Shown: positions 39,174-48,861 of the stretch, piece after piece
How the letters are laid out: the number at the start of each line of letters is the position of its first letter
How positions within the stretch are numbered: the first letter of the stretch is position 1
Assembly: GCA_028377305.1 (NCBI GenBank)
Contig: JAONJW010000003.1
Coordinates: forward strand, 1-64,000
DNA length: 64,000 nucleotides
From: Prolixibacteraceae bacterium
GTDB lineage: Bacteria > Bacteroidota > Bacteroidia > Bacteroidales > Prolixibacteraceae
Direction of reading: 5' to 3'
Notes under the pieces: generated by a model
Seen by the model: the letters and a program-made list of their open reading frames with translations, nothing else
Databases searched by the model: none
What the model was told of the DNA's origin: nothing
Position numbers and translations under genes: made by a program

Positions 39174-39932
39174 TTATTTATCTTCTTTAGCAGCCTCTTT
39201 CTTAGAAGCTTCTTTCTCTTTATTATCCTTTTCACGATCCATCTTACGCTCAGTAAGACCTTCTTTAATAGCATCAGCCATAATAGAAAGAACAAGCTCG
39301 ATAGATTGAGAAGCGTCATCGTTAGCTGGAATTACAAAGTCAATATCTTGTGGATTTGAGTTTGTATCAACCATACCGAAAACTGGAATACCAAGGCGTT
39401 TTGCCTCACGTACAGCAATCTTCTCTTTCATCACGTCAACTACAAATAATGCAGCTGGAAGACGAGATAGATCAGAGATAGATCCCAATACTTTCTCTAG
39501 TTTCGCACGTTGACGAGTAATTTGAAGCTTTTCACGCTTAGATAAGTTTGACCAGCTACTCTCATCTTTCATCAACTTATCGATAGTAGTCATTTTCTTA
39601 ACTGCCTTACGGATAGTAGGGAAGTTAGTTAACATACCACCAGCCCAACGCTCAGCGATATAAGGCATGTTGATTTCGCTAATTTTTTCAGCTACGATAG
39701 TTTTCGCTTGCTTCTTAGTAGCAACGAAAAGGATTTTACGACCAGACTTCGCAATTTGCTTAAGTGCAGCAGCAGATTCGTCAATTTTAACTACAGTCTT
39801 CTGAAGATCGATAATATGAATACCGTTTTTCTCCATGAAGATGTATGGAGCCATATTTGGATTCCACTTTCTTTTAAGGTGACCAAAATGTACACCTGCT
39901 TCTAGCAATTGCTGAAAATCAGTTCTAGGCAT
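39174..39932 (-). CDS. rpsB: 30S ribosomal protein S2
   Basis: LLEAGVHFGHLKRKWNPNMAPYIFMEKNGIHIIDLQKT. Confidence 0.98.
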   Translation of the reverse strand: MPRTDFQQLLEAGVHFGHLKRKWNPNMAPYIFMEKNGIHIIDLQKTVVKIDESAAALKQIAKSGRKILFVATKKQAKTIVAEKISEINMPYIAERWAGGMLTNFPTIRKAVKKMTTIDKLMKDESSWSNLSKREKLQITRQRAKLEKVLGSISDLSRLPAALFVVDVMKEKIAVREAKRLGIPVFGMVDTNSNPQDIDFVIPANDDASQSIELVLSIMADAIKEGLTERKMDREKDNKEKEASKKEAAKEDK

Positions 39933-40037
39933 AATAAATAATGTTTACTTTCTGTTTAAGCAACCTCAAAGTAGTTCCACAAAGGAGATCTTCGAGGTTT
40001 AGATACTAAACAAAAATATGTTTTAATAAAAATGATA

Positions 40038-40424
40038 TTAACGCTTCGAGAATTGGAATTGTTTACGAGCTTTAGGCTGACCTGGTTTCTTACGTTCAAC
40101 CTCACGAGGGTCACGTGTCATGAATCCAGCTTTACGAAGATCAGACTTAACTGCTTCGTCAATCATTACTAAAGCACGAGAAATACCAAGACGAGCAGCT
40201 TCCGCTTGTCCTTTGTATCCACCACCATCAAGGTTGATTTGGATATCATACTTCTCAACTACATCAAGAAGAAGTAGAGGTTGTCTAACGATATACTGTA
40301 GTATATCTGATGGGAAGTAAGTTGCAATATCACGCTTGTTAATTGTGATTTTACCAGCACCCTCTTTCACGTAAACACGTGCAACTGCGGCTTTTCTTCT
40401 ACCAATTGCGTTTATAGTCTCCAT
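40038..40424 (-). CDS. rpsI: 30S ribosomal protein S9
   Basis: AIGRRKAAVARVYVKEGAGKITINKRD... KKPGQPKARKQFQFSKR. Confidence 0.98.
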   Translation of the reverse strand: METINAIGRRKAAVARVYVKEGAGKITINKRDIATYFPSDILQYIVRQPLLLLDVVEKYDIQINLDGGGYKGQAEAARLGISRALVMIDEAVKSDLRKAGFMTRDPREVERKKPGQPKARKQFQFSKR

Positions 40425-40429
40425 ACTAC

Positions 40430-40885
40430 TTATTTAATGTCATCTAGGTTAATAACTCTAGGTTGTTGAGCTTCTTGGTTGTGCTCACCACCTACATAAA
40501 CTTTTAAGTTTGTAAAGATCTTACGACCTAGACGGTTTTTAGGTAACATACCTTTAACCGCTTTCTCTACTAAACGCTCTGGGTATTTAGCAAGAATATC
40601 TTCCGCAGTCATAGAACGTTGTCCCCCTGGGAATCCAGTGTGACGAAGGTACTCTTTCTGTGTAAGTTTCTTACCTGTCAAACGAACCTTCTCAGCATTG
40701 ATAATGATTACGTTATCTCCACAATCCACGTGAGGTGTGAATGATGGTTTGTTCTTTCCACGCAAAATTTTAGCAACTTTACTGGCAAGACGTCCTAGTA
40801 CTAGGTCTGTAGCATCTACTACAACCCACTCTTTTTTTACCGTAGCGTTATTCGCTGATACGGTTTTGTAGCTTAAAGTATCCAC
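40430..40885 (-). CDS. rplM: 50S ribosomal protein L13
   Basis: WVVVDATDLVLGRLASKVAKILRGKNKPSFTPHVDCGDNVIIINAEKVRLTG. Confidence 0.98.
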   Translation of the reverse strand: MDTLSYKTVSANNATVKKEWVVVDATDLVLGRLASKVAKILRGKNKPSFTPHVDCGDNVIIINAEKVRLTGKKLTQKEYLRHTGFPGGQRSMTAEDILAKYPERLVEKAVKGMLPKNRLGRKIFTNLKVYVGGEHNQEAQQPRVINLDDIK

Positions 40886-41245
40886 TTGCTTCTTTTTAAT
40901 TTAAATAAATATAAAAATTAACAATTACGTTTTATTCTTAAAAACTCATCATCTTCGGATGTATCTGATATCCATAAAGTGGAGCTAACACCTATGTTTC
41001 TAGACACATTCAAGACTACAGTTCACAAGTATGGATGGTAATTGAGCCGCAAAGATAGTGTTTTTTACTGTATTTCAATAAGAAAGCTATTTTTTTTGTC
41101 ATCGTTTACTAAGCCATTGAAGAACTCTCCCATTTTAACTGTTACAGCACAGATTTTATCTTGAAACAGTATCATTATTTGTGAACTAATAGGAGATGAG
41201 GTTTGTTATTTATTTAATAATAGGGGTATCCCTAAAATAGGAATT

Positions 41246-41872
41246 ATGGTTAAAACGATAGTTAAAAGAACAAAAGTCCGCTCACGTTCTGAACAACATC
41301 GACCGTCTCGCAGTCCAGTTTCAGATTCTGTTGGATTGGATAAAGGTTCCCGTAAGCAACAATTGAATAGGGATAAGTTTAGGCAGTGCAGTCGTTTAAT
41401 GAAGTTGACAAAGAGAGTGTGGGATGAAGGATTCTTTTCGACACAAGATAGAAATAGTTATCGGGAGTGCTTCTCTTATAATATGAATTATGCTTTTACA
41501 TGGAATGGGAAGCGGTGGATACTTGATCCTGCTAAAGTTTTGTTATCAAAGCGTATTCCTAAGTTTCGCCCTAAAGATATCTCTGTTGAATCTAATGAAT
41601 TTGAGGTGTTTTTTAGAATTGATAAAATGGAGATTACTAATGATTCTAGTGGAGGATACGCTATCTTCATTGATGATAATATGGAGGAGGTTCTCATAGT
41701 TGAAATACATCGATTGGGTGATAATCTGTTCACGACTTTAATCCCATCATATTTTAAAGCTAAATATTTCTATTTACACCTCTCTCTTTATCGTTCTTTT
41801 TGCGTGGACGATGTTACCTCTCGTGAGGTATATGATTCTGTATTTTTAGGTAATTTTAAAGGCTTAAAATAA
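41246..41872 (+). CDS. Uncharacterised protein, possibly a divergent DUF6266-family member
   Basis: RKQQLNRDKFRQCSRLMKL...NMNYAF...WILDPAKVLLSKR...VLIVEIHR...VYDSVFLGNF resembles the block order of DUF6266 proteins as I recall them; no search done. Confidence 0.6.
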   Translation: MVKTIVKRTKVRSRSEQHRPSRSPVSDSVGLDKGSRKQQLNRDKFRQCSRLMKLTKRVWDEGFFSTQDRNSYRECFSYNMNYAFTWNGKRWILDPAKVLLSKRIPKFRPKDISVESNEFEVFFRIDKMEITNDSSGGYAIFIDDNMEEVLIVEIHRLGDNLFTTLIPSYFKAKYFYLHLSLYRSFCVDDVTSREVYDSVFLGNFKGLK

Positions 41873-41879
41873 AATTATT

Positions 41880-42008
41880 ATGGCTATCATGAGTTTATAT
41901 AACTACCGAAAACGTTTGCGGAGGTTATCTTTTGTAAATCATGTAGTTGGTGGGTTTTCTGCAGCTAAATATTTATATCTTCGTATAGAAGAAATGTCTA
42001 TTATTTAA
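41880..42008 (+). CDS. Putative 42-aa small ORF (MAIMSLYNYRKRLRRLSFVNHVVGGFSAAKYLYLRIEEMSII)
   Basis: Complete ATG-to-TAA frame, 7 nt after the 41246-41872 stop and 15 nt before the next start; below the track's length cutoff. Confidence 0.4.
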   Translation: MAIMSLYNYRKRLRRLSFVNHVVGGFSAAKYLYLRIEEMSII

Positions 42009-42023
42009 AATCAGATCCAGAAT

Positions 42024-44756
42024 ATGTTACAGTGGAAAAAGTTTAATGAGATAGCTAGGCTCATGGCTATTCTTGTTGGTTTCAGTAGTATTTTAACTGC
42101 TTGTCAAGATGATAAACCAATATATGAGAGCCAATCTTTCTCTATCTATAAAGATCGAGTGGAACAGGGGGCTTACACTGCAAAGGTCCATTCGAATACC
42201 CATATGACTTCTAATTATGAAAGTCCTTTAAATAGTATTAGTCGTGCTGTCGAATTTAAGTATAGTTTGAATAAGCAAGACAATGACCTTCCTATTAATG
42301 TCAATCGACGTATTGTAATTAGACCTGAAAATGGGGTTTTTGTTACTCCCATTTCAACGTTTGGTGTGAACAATGCAGATACTACATCCGTGGATGATGT
42401 GAATGATCTTTTAGAGCCAAAGACCAAAGTTGTTTTTCGTCTAGATTTAAGAGATGTTTTGGCATCGTTCGAAGAGAAAGGATATTACGAAGATCGTAGT
42501 GGAGAAAGAGTAATGAAGCGTGATTTCAATGGTGTATATATTGCTGGAGGTGTTCCACCTCTTTCTTGGGATTTCGAGAATTTTGGTGATTATCAACAGA
42601 TGAAAGATCCCGACGGAGATGGCATTTATGAGATTAGCTATGAGTTTAATGTGTTTAATCCAGATAGGCATGTCGCAGAAGCGTGGAAATTGAAGAGTGA
42701 TATTTCAGAATATCCTCAGTTTAGTTCTGATATTCCTCTGTTGAATGCTCTTTATGCGATGGCTTTGGAAGAGGCAAAAGCGGATAGTGAAAAGGATGGA
42801 ACATGGAGAACTGGACAGAAATGGGGTGGGGTATGGACACGTGATGTGAGCTATTCTACCATCTTAGGTGTTGGAATGATTGATCCTACAAGATCTCTCA
42901 CTTCTTTGAGAAAGAAGGTGAGAGGTGGTCGCATTGTCCAGGATACTGGCTCTGGAGGGGCTTGGCCAGTATCTTCAGATAGAGTGGTGTGGACACTTGC
43001 TGCATGGGAAGTATATAAGATCATGGGCGATGATGCATGGTTGAAAGAGGCATATGACATTATCTCCAAATCGGTAGAGGATGATTGGAAGATTGTTTAC
43101 GATCCAATGACAGGGTTGATGCGTGGCGAATCTTCATTCTTAGATTGGAGAAAACAGACTTATCCACGATGGATGGATAATGTGGATATTTATAGCTCTA
43201 AGAATCTAGGTACGAATGCAGCACATTATGAAGTGTATCAGATTTTGCAACAGATGGCTGCGCTACTTGGTGATAATGAGAAGCTGTTGGTTTATAAGCA
43301 ACGAGCAGAGTCGTTGAAGCTCGCGATAAATAAACATCTATGGCAACCCCAAAGTGGATATTATGGACAATACCTCTATGGAAGAGGAGCAGATGTGCTT
43401 TCTCCAAAGTCGGAAACATTGGGTGAAGCATTTACTGTGTTGTTCGATGTTGCTGATCATCAAAAGAGTGAGTCGGTAATTTCAAAGATGCCTGTGGTTG
43501 CTTATGGTGCACCATGTGTTTATCCACAGATTCCAAGTATACGTCCTTATCACAATAATGGTATATGGCCATTTGTTCAGGCGTTCTATAATCAAGCTGC
43601 CGCAAAGGTTGGTAACGAAAAGGCGTTAAATGCAGGATTGGCATCGATCTATAGAGCTGCTGCTCTATTCTTGACTAATAAAGAGAATATGGTTGCTGAT
43701 AATGGTGATTTTGTTACTGCTTTAAATTCAAGTGAGATGTTGTGGAGTATTAGTGGCAACCTGAGTATGATTTACAAAGTGTTCTTTGGAGTGGATATCA
43801 ATGCCCAAGGGATTTTGTCGTTTCATCCAGTGGTCCCAGAGTCATATCAAGGGAAGAAGAGTTTAACTAATTTAAAACTTCGTAAGGCTACCATTGATAT
43901 TACGATGGAAGGTTTTGGTCGTCATATTTCCGAGATGTATGTTAATGGCAAGCGTGTGGATAATAAGCTTGACTTGAATGAATCGAAACATTATAAGGTG
44001 AAAATAGTTCTTGATAACAAAGGTTTTGGTGAAGGTCAAGATGTCAATATGGTAGCCAATAAGTTCCAGTTGGAGATGCCACAAAATGTACGTTGTGAGA
44101 GTGGTAAGATATACTGGGATCGAGTAGAGGGTGCCACAGGGTATCTTGTTTACAATGATGGGAAATGTCTTTCTACGGTACCAACAGATGAAAAAGCTCC
44201 ATCATTCTCTTTTGACTTACCAAAGTCCGATGGTTTGACACATCGTTATTCTATCATAGCTAAAGGGGGTGATGATCTACTCAATTCATATATGTCTTCC
44301 CCAATATTGTACAGTAGCCATCCTACGAATGAACAGACGATACTATTAAGATCGTATGCTAAAGACAAGCAGGTTTCTATTCCTAATGTAGATAAAAAGA
44401 TGGTTGAACTTTCGGTAGCGGGGGTTAATAATGTAGTTATGGTTCCCATTCGTACGAAGAGAGGAAAGCACTATCAATTCTATGTTAATTATGCCAATGG
44501 AAATGGGCCATGGAATACAGATAATAAATGTGCTATTCGATCGGTTTATGTTGATGGAGTGTATGTTGATCCTTTGGTGATGCCACAACGTGGGGTTAAC
44601 GAATGGGGGTCGATAGGACATTCAAACATTATATCATTCACAGCGAAAGGTTCTAAGACTATGATTAAGATCTGTTTCGAGAAAGAGAATCGCAATATGA
44701 ATATCCAAGTCAATCAAGCTTTGGTAAAGGATATGAAGGTATTCGAAGTGGAGTAG
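42024..44756 (+). CDS. Lipoprotein with six-hairpin glycosidase domain (MGH1/GH63/GH78-like)
   Basis: Lipobox SSILTACQDD; GGVWTRDVSYSTILGVGMIDP..., SDRVVWTLAAWEVYKIMGDDAWLKEAYDIISKS, NNGIWPFVQAFYNQAAA, FHPVVPESYQG. Confidence 0.82.
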   Translation: MLQWKKFNEIARLMAILVGFSSILTACQDDKPIYESQSFSIYKDRVEQGAYTAKVHSNTHMTSNYESPLNSISRAVEFKYSLNKQDNDLPINVNRRIVIRPENGVFVTPISTFGVNNADTTSVDDVNDLLEPKTKVVFRLDLRDVLASFEEKGYYEDRSGERVMKRDFNGVYIAGGVPPLSWDFENFGDYQQMKDPDGDGIYEISYEFNVFNPDRHVAEAWKLKSDISEYPQFSSDIPLLNALYAMALEEAKADSEKDGTWRTGQKWGGVWTRDVSYSTILGVGMIDPTRSLTSLRKKVRGGRIVQDTGSGGAWPVSSDRVVWTLAAWEVYKIMGDDAWLKEAYDIISKSVEDDWKIVYDPMTGLMRGESSFLDWRKQTYPRWMDNVDIYSSKNLGTNAAHYEVYQILQQMAALLGDNEKLLVYKQRAESLKLAINKHLWQPQSGYYGQYLYGRGADVLSPKSETLGEAFTVLFDVADHQKSESVISKMPVVAYGAPCVYPQIPSIRPYHNNGIWPFVQAFYNQAAAKVGNEKALNAGLASIYRAAALFLTNKENMVADNGDFVTALNSSEMLWSISGNLSMIYKVFFGVDINAQGILSFHPVVPESYQGKKSLTNLKLRKATIDITMEGFGRHISEMYVNGKRVDNKLDLNESKHYKVKIVLDNKGFGEGQDVNMVANKFQLEMPQNVRCESGKIYWDRVEGATGYLVYNDGKCLSTVPTDEKAPSFSFDLPKSDGLTHRYSIIAKGGDDLLNSYMSSPILYSSHPTNEQTILLRSYAKDKQVSIPNVDKKMVELSVAGVNNVVMVPIRTKRGKHYQFYVNYANGNGPWNTDNKCAIRSVYVDGVYVDPLVMPQRGVNEWGSIGHSNIISFTAKGSKTMIKICFEKENRNMNIQVNQALVKDMKVFEVE

Positions 44757-44797
44757 TTACTCGTGTTGTTCGAATAGCGTAAAATATTAAAATAGAA

Positions 44798-44851
44798 TAG
44801 CCATCTTCCGACAGTTTTGCTGTTAAGGAGGATGGCTAATCTGTTTTTATA
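44798..44851 (+). terminator. Terminator-like hairpin after glycosidase gene
   Basis: agccatcttcc...ggaggatggct followed by aatctgttttta. Confidence 0.6.
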
Positions 44852-44862
44852 GTCGTTGGTTC

Positions 44863-46302
44863 TTACTCTTTTTTATTCAAGATAAGACGGTTGTATAGAA
44901 ATAGTGCAACGACAGAAAAGATACCAATACCGTAGATCACTACCCATATCTTTGAAGGGTTGTATTGAATCCACAGCAAATTGGTCAGTTCGATATCCGA
45001 AAGATTCATCTTTTGAGCTACAGCATGGAAATATTCGTTTTGTGATAGTTCGCTAGAGATGGCAAAGCCTTTTTCTGTTGCGAATTCTTTTACGATTGTT
45101 GCTTTGTCTGACCATTTACCATAAAGGTCTCCAGCAATCACTCCAGCGAATAGGTTTCCTAAGAATACAGGGATAAATGAGTATCCCATATAAAGAGCTT
45201 TCTTCTCTTTGGGAGCAATCATCCCGATATATTCTGTGATCTTAGGTGATGATGACATTTCACCTACTGCAAATATAAAGATGGCGAAGATTGTGAAGTA
45301 TACATTTTGTGTGTATAGAGACAAAGCCATACCTGTTGCACAAACAACGAAACCACTCATCATGGCATTCAATGCTTTCCATCTCATTACGATAGAAGAG
45401 ATGATGATTTGGTAAAGAATGATGAATAGCGCATCCGAGTTAACAATAAACTCTGCTTGCATTGTCTGCGTATCAGCGTCACCGTAGGTGTTACTGATTG
45501 CAGGGTAATGCTCCGCAAACCAATGATATAAAGAGGTTGTATCTACCCACTGTGTAATAAATACAGGAAGGGTGAAGAACAGCTGATTGTACATTGTCCA
45601 AAAGCCAGCTACGATAATAAGGAATGTGACGAATTTTAGATCTTTGAATACCTCTCCAATATTACTGAAGATATGTGAAACAGTCTGTCCGATAGTTGTC
45701 TTCTGTATTTTTTCCTCTTTTTGTGGTTCATGATAGAAGTACAAAAGAATGAAGTTTAGACTGACAATAAAGGCAGAAATATAGAAGATGTTGTTTGGTT
45801 CTGATTTGGTTGTAAGCGTTATAAGAGGACCGATAAAAGCACCGATGTTTACCATCATATAGAAGATGCCAAATGCAATAGAACTTGTCTCTTTGGTACT
45901 TACTTTGGCTATCGTTGCAGAGATAACTGGCTTAAAGAGTGCCGCACCCAAAGCAAGGTATAAATAGACCATAAATACCCCGATGAAAGAGTCTACATGT
46001 GGAAATAGAAGGAATGCTGTGATATAAACAATGAAAGAGATAAAAAGTGTTTTCTTATAGCCTATGCGATCGGCTATGGCACCTGTGATGACAGGAAGGA
46101 AATATAGAATGGCAGTACCGACTCCCATAATCCAACCTTTATCTTGTTGGGTAAGCTCGAGACCTCCTTGATCAGCAGACCCTGTAAGGTAGTTTGCAAA
46201 AAGAGCAAAGAAGCCGTACCATGCCCAGCGTTCAAAAAGCTCAATAGAATTCGCAACCCAAAATGTCTTTGGGAACTTAGAAAAAACTTTAGTTATTGAC
46301 AT
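44863..46302 (-). CDS. MFS/POT-type transporter (peptide MFS transporter-like)
   Basis: FPKTFWVANSIELFERWAWYGFFALFANYL... ITGAIADRIGYKKTLFISF... ALFKPVISATIAKVS. Confidence 0.85.
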   Translation of the reverse strand: MSITKVFSKFPKTFWVANSIELFERWAWYGFFALFANYLTGSADQGGLELTQQDKGWIMGVGTAILYFLPVITGAIADRIGYKKTLFISFIVYITAFLLFPHVDSFIGVFMVYLYLALGAALFKPVISATIAKVSTKETSSIAFGIFYMMVNIGAFIGPLITLTTKSEPNNIFYISAFIVSLNFILLYFYHEPQKEEKIQKTTIGQTVSHIFSNIGEVFKDLKFVTFLIIVAGFWTMYNQLFFTLPVFITQWVDTTSLYHWFAEHYPAISNTYGDADTQTMQAEFIVNSDALFIILYQIIISSIVMRWKALNAMMSGFVVCATGMALSLYTQNVYFTIFAIFIFAVGEMSSSPKITEYIGMIAPKEKKALYMGYSFIPVFLGNLFAGVIAGDLYGKWSDKATIVKEFATEKGFAISSELSQNEYFHAVAQKMNLSDIELTNLLWIQYNPSKIWVVIYGIGIFSVVALFLYNRLILNKKE

Positions 46303-46716
46303 TGCGTTGTTTATTGTGTTGGTTATACTCTTAAAAATGCCTCTAGTGCTCTAAAAAGAGTTCCGATTTTGATAATCGAAATAGATCAATAATTTTATTA
46401 TTTGTCCAAAAGTAATAAAAATAATATGTAAATGCTTTTTGATTGAAGTAAGTTGTTTCATATTATCAATGATAACGTCATTCCGCTTTCATAGTGTTAA
46501 TGAGTGTGATTTTAGTGTCACGCATGGTGGGGGCATAATTACTCTATTAGACATTGTTTATCTGACTATTCTCATGGTGTCTTGGATCGTTTTTCTGCTT
46601 CTTTGTAATAACGTCAGGACTAATTTCGTACTTTAAACTCTTTTTTATACATTGGTGTGCCTTTCGGAAAATGTCATCCATTTGAGGAAAGAAGAAGCGA
46701 TTAAATTTGATAGTTT

Positions 46717-47574
46717 ATGGAAAATAGAAGAAGAAAACCTGATTGGCTTAAGATTCGTTTGCCAGAAGGAAAGACATATCAGAACCTACGAGGTATTGTA
46801 AAAGAGCATAAGTTACACACTATCTGTTCATCAGGACGTTGTCCTAATATGGCAGAGTGTTGGGGAAATGGTACCGCTACATTCATGATTCTTGGAGAGA
46901 TATGTACGAGATCATGTAAGTTTTGTGCGACCAAAAGTGGACGTCCACTGCCCCTAGATCTGAAAGAGCCTAAACGTGTTGCCAACTCTGTGAAGCTGAT
47001 GAAGCTTAAGCACTGTGTGGTGACTTCTGTCGATAGAGATGACTTAGATGATGGTGGAGCTCAAGTTTGGGCCGAGACTATTAGAGAAGTGAAAGCAGAG
47101 AATCCTACCACAACCATGGAGGTGTTGATTCCTGATTTTAATGGCGACACTGCTTGTATCGATAAGGTAATCGATGCCCAGCCTGAAATTATATCACACA
47201 ATCTTGAAACCGTGCGTCGTATAACACCTAGTGTAAGAAGTCGTGCGAAATATGATTTAAGCTTGTCCGTGTTGAAATATATTGCGGATGCTGGTGTGGT
47301 AACCAAGACTGCATTGATGTTGGGCCTTGGAGAGACAAAGGAGGAGATCATGGAAGCGATGGATGATCTACGTGCCAATGGTGTTGAGATCTTAACAATG
47401 GGGCAATATCTGCAGCCAACAAAGAAACATATCGAGGTGCAGGAATATTTCCATCCAGACTATTTTGCGGAGCTAAAAGAGATTGGCCTACAGAAAGGTT
47501 TTCGAGTGGTCGAAAGTGGTCCTATGGTTCGTTCATCTTATCATGCAGAGAATCATATTCGTAAGATACAGTAA
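46717..47574 (+). CDS. lipA: Lipoyl synthase
   Basis: [66 protein letters not shown]. Confidence 0.98.
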   Translation: MENRRRKPDWLKIRLPEGKTYQNLRGIVKEHKLHTICSSGRCPNMAECWGNGTATFMILGEICTRSCKFCATKSGRPLPLDLKEPKRVANSVKLMKLKHCVVTSVDRDDLDDGGAQVWAETIREVKAENPTTTMEVLIPDFNGDTACIDKVIDAQPEIISHNLETVRRITPSVRSRAKYDLSLSVLKYIADAGVVTKTALMLGLGETKEEIMEAMDDLRANGVEILTMGQYLQPTKKHIEVQEYFHPDYFAELKEIGLQKGFRVVESGPMVRSSYHAENHIRKIQ

Positions 47575-47600
47575 TTGTTCGACATTATTAGAAGCGCTTT

Positions 47601-48305
47601 ATGAATAAAGATATTGATATTATAGACTTAGGTCAAGGTGCCTATCAAGAGGTGTGGGATCTTCAAGAGAAGTATTTTAAAGAAGTTTTAAACATAAAAA
47701 AGCAGAACAGTTCATTGGAGTCGAAAAAGTCGACTCCTAACCGTTTAATTTTTGTAGAGCATCCTCATGTTTTTACTTTGGGTAAGAGTGGTGATGAACA
47801 TAACCTATTGGCAAACTATATACAGTTACAGGCCAAAGATGCTGAGTTTGTAAAGACCAATAGAGGTGGAGATATTACTTATCATGGACCAGGGCAGATC
47901 GTAGGATATCCCATATTCGATTTAGAGAACTTCAATATTGGTTTACGGACCTACATAGAACTGATGGAAGAGGCAGTCATTAGAACGATCGCCGAGTATG
48001 GAATTACAGGTACTCGTGATGATGCGGCTACCGGTGTCTGGTTAGATACAGATAAGCCTGCGTTAATGCGTAAAATATGCGCCATTGGAGTGAGAGCATC
48101 ACGATTTGTTTCGATGCATGGTTTTGCTCTCAATGTGAATACAGATCTTGAGTATTTCGATTTAATCAATCCATGTGGCTTTCAAGATAGAGGGGTTACC
48201 TCCATTCAAAAAGAGGTGGGACAAAGAATAGATATAGAAGAGGTGAAGGCAAAACTAGCCAAACACCTTACTTCTCTAATTCAAGACGCTCCTTTTGACG
48301 TCTGA
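47601..48305 (+). CDS. lipB: Lipoyl(octanoyl) transferase
   Basis: RLIFVEHPHVFTLGKSGDEHNLL... NRGGDITYHGPGQIVGYPIFDL. Confidence 0.97.
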   Translation: MNKDIDIIDLGQGAYQEVWDLQEKYFKEVLNIKKQNSSLESKKSTPNRLIFVEHPHVFTLGKSGDEHNLLANYIQLQAKDAEFVKTNRGGDITYHGPGQIVGYPIFDLENFNIGLRTYIELMEEAVIRTIAEYGITGTRDDAATGVWLDTDKPALMRKICAIGVRASRFVSMHGFALNVNTDLEYFDLINPCGFQDRGVTSIQKEVGQRIDIEEVKAKLAKHLTSLIQDAPFDV

Positions 48306-48540
48306 TCCCAATTGTTTTACCTATATATTGACCAAGGAAATAAGATCCAAAAAGAAAAGGTGCTAAACTCCAAGTTAATGATATTCCATTAAGTGAGCGA
48401 AACCATATTACAAACGGTACGGGTAGATGAATAAATACAAACCATAGAAATGAGAATTTCTTGGTGGATGCTCTAAAGTATCCAAAAGGTATATTGAAAA
48501 TTAAAGTTCCTATACAGGTGATGATTGCAGAATATATCAT
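48268..48540 (-). CDS. Small membrane protein of unknown function
   Basis: 90 aa with three predicted TM segments and basic C-terminus; overlaps lipB 3' end by 38 nt. Confidence 0.65.
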   Translation of the reverse strand: MIYSAIITCIGTLIFNIPFGYFRASTKKFSFLWFVFIHLPVPFVIWFRSLNGISLTWSLAPFLFGSYFLGQYIGKTIGIRRQKERLELEK

Positions 48541-48755
48541 GTGATGCTTGTCTTTAGTTTGTGGGGTTGAAAGTAATAAAATACATTTAAGTCTTTATAT
48601 GTTTGATGTGAAATATGTATGTTAAATGATAAAAGAAAACAGCTTTAACATTGATTAACTGAAATGTTTGGGTGTCAAATGAAATTTATATGCATATTTG
48701 CAGTGTAAGGGAAAAGCAAATTTTTTCATAGGAATTTTAGGTTAGGTTAGGTTTG

Positions 48756-48782
48756 AGGATGTCCAACAGGACATCCTTTTTT
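48756..48782 (+). terminator. Orphan Rho-independent terminator
   Basis: aggatgtcc-aaca-ggacatcctttttt on + strand; no + strand CDS upstream until lipB, separated by a minus-strand gene. Confidence 0.8.
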
Positions 48783-48861
48783 ATTTTAACGCTATTATAT
48801 AGTTAAAAAGATAAAGCCTAAATGATTGATTCATCTAGGCCTTACTTCATATCTACAGACT

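Noticed and set aside
46439-46636. 65-aa + ORF in the gap before lipA
   Set aside because: Low-complexity hydrophobic translation, no recognizable family, no conserved features visible.
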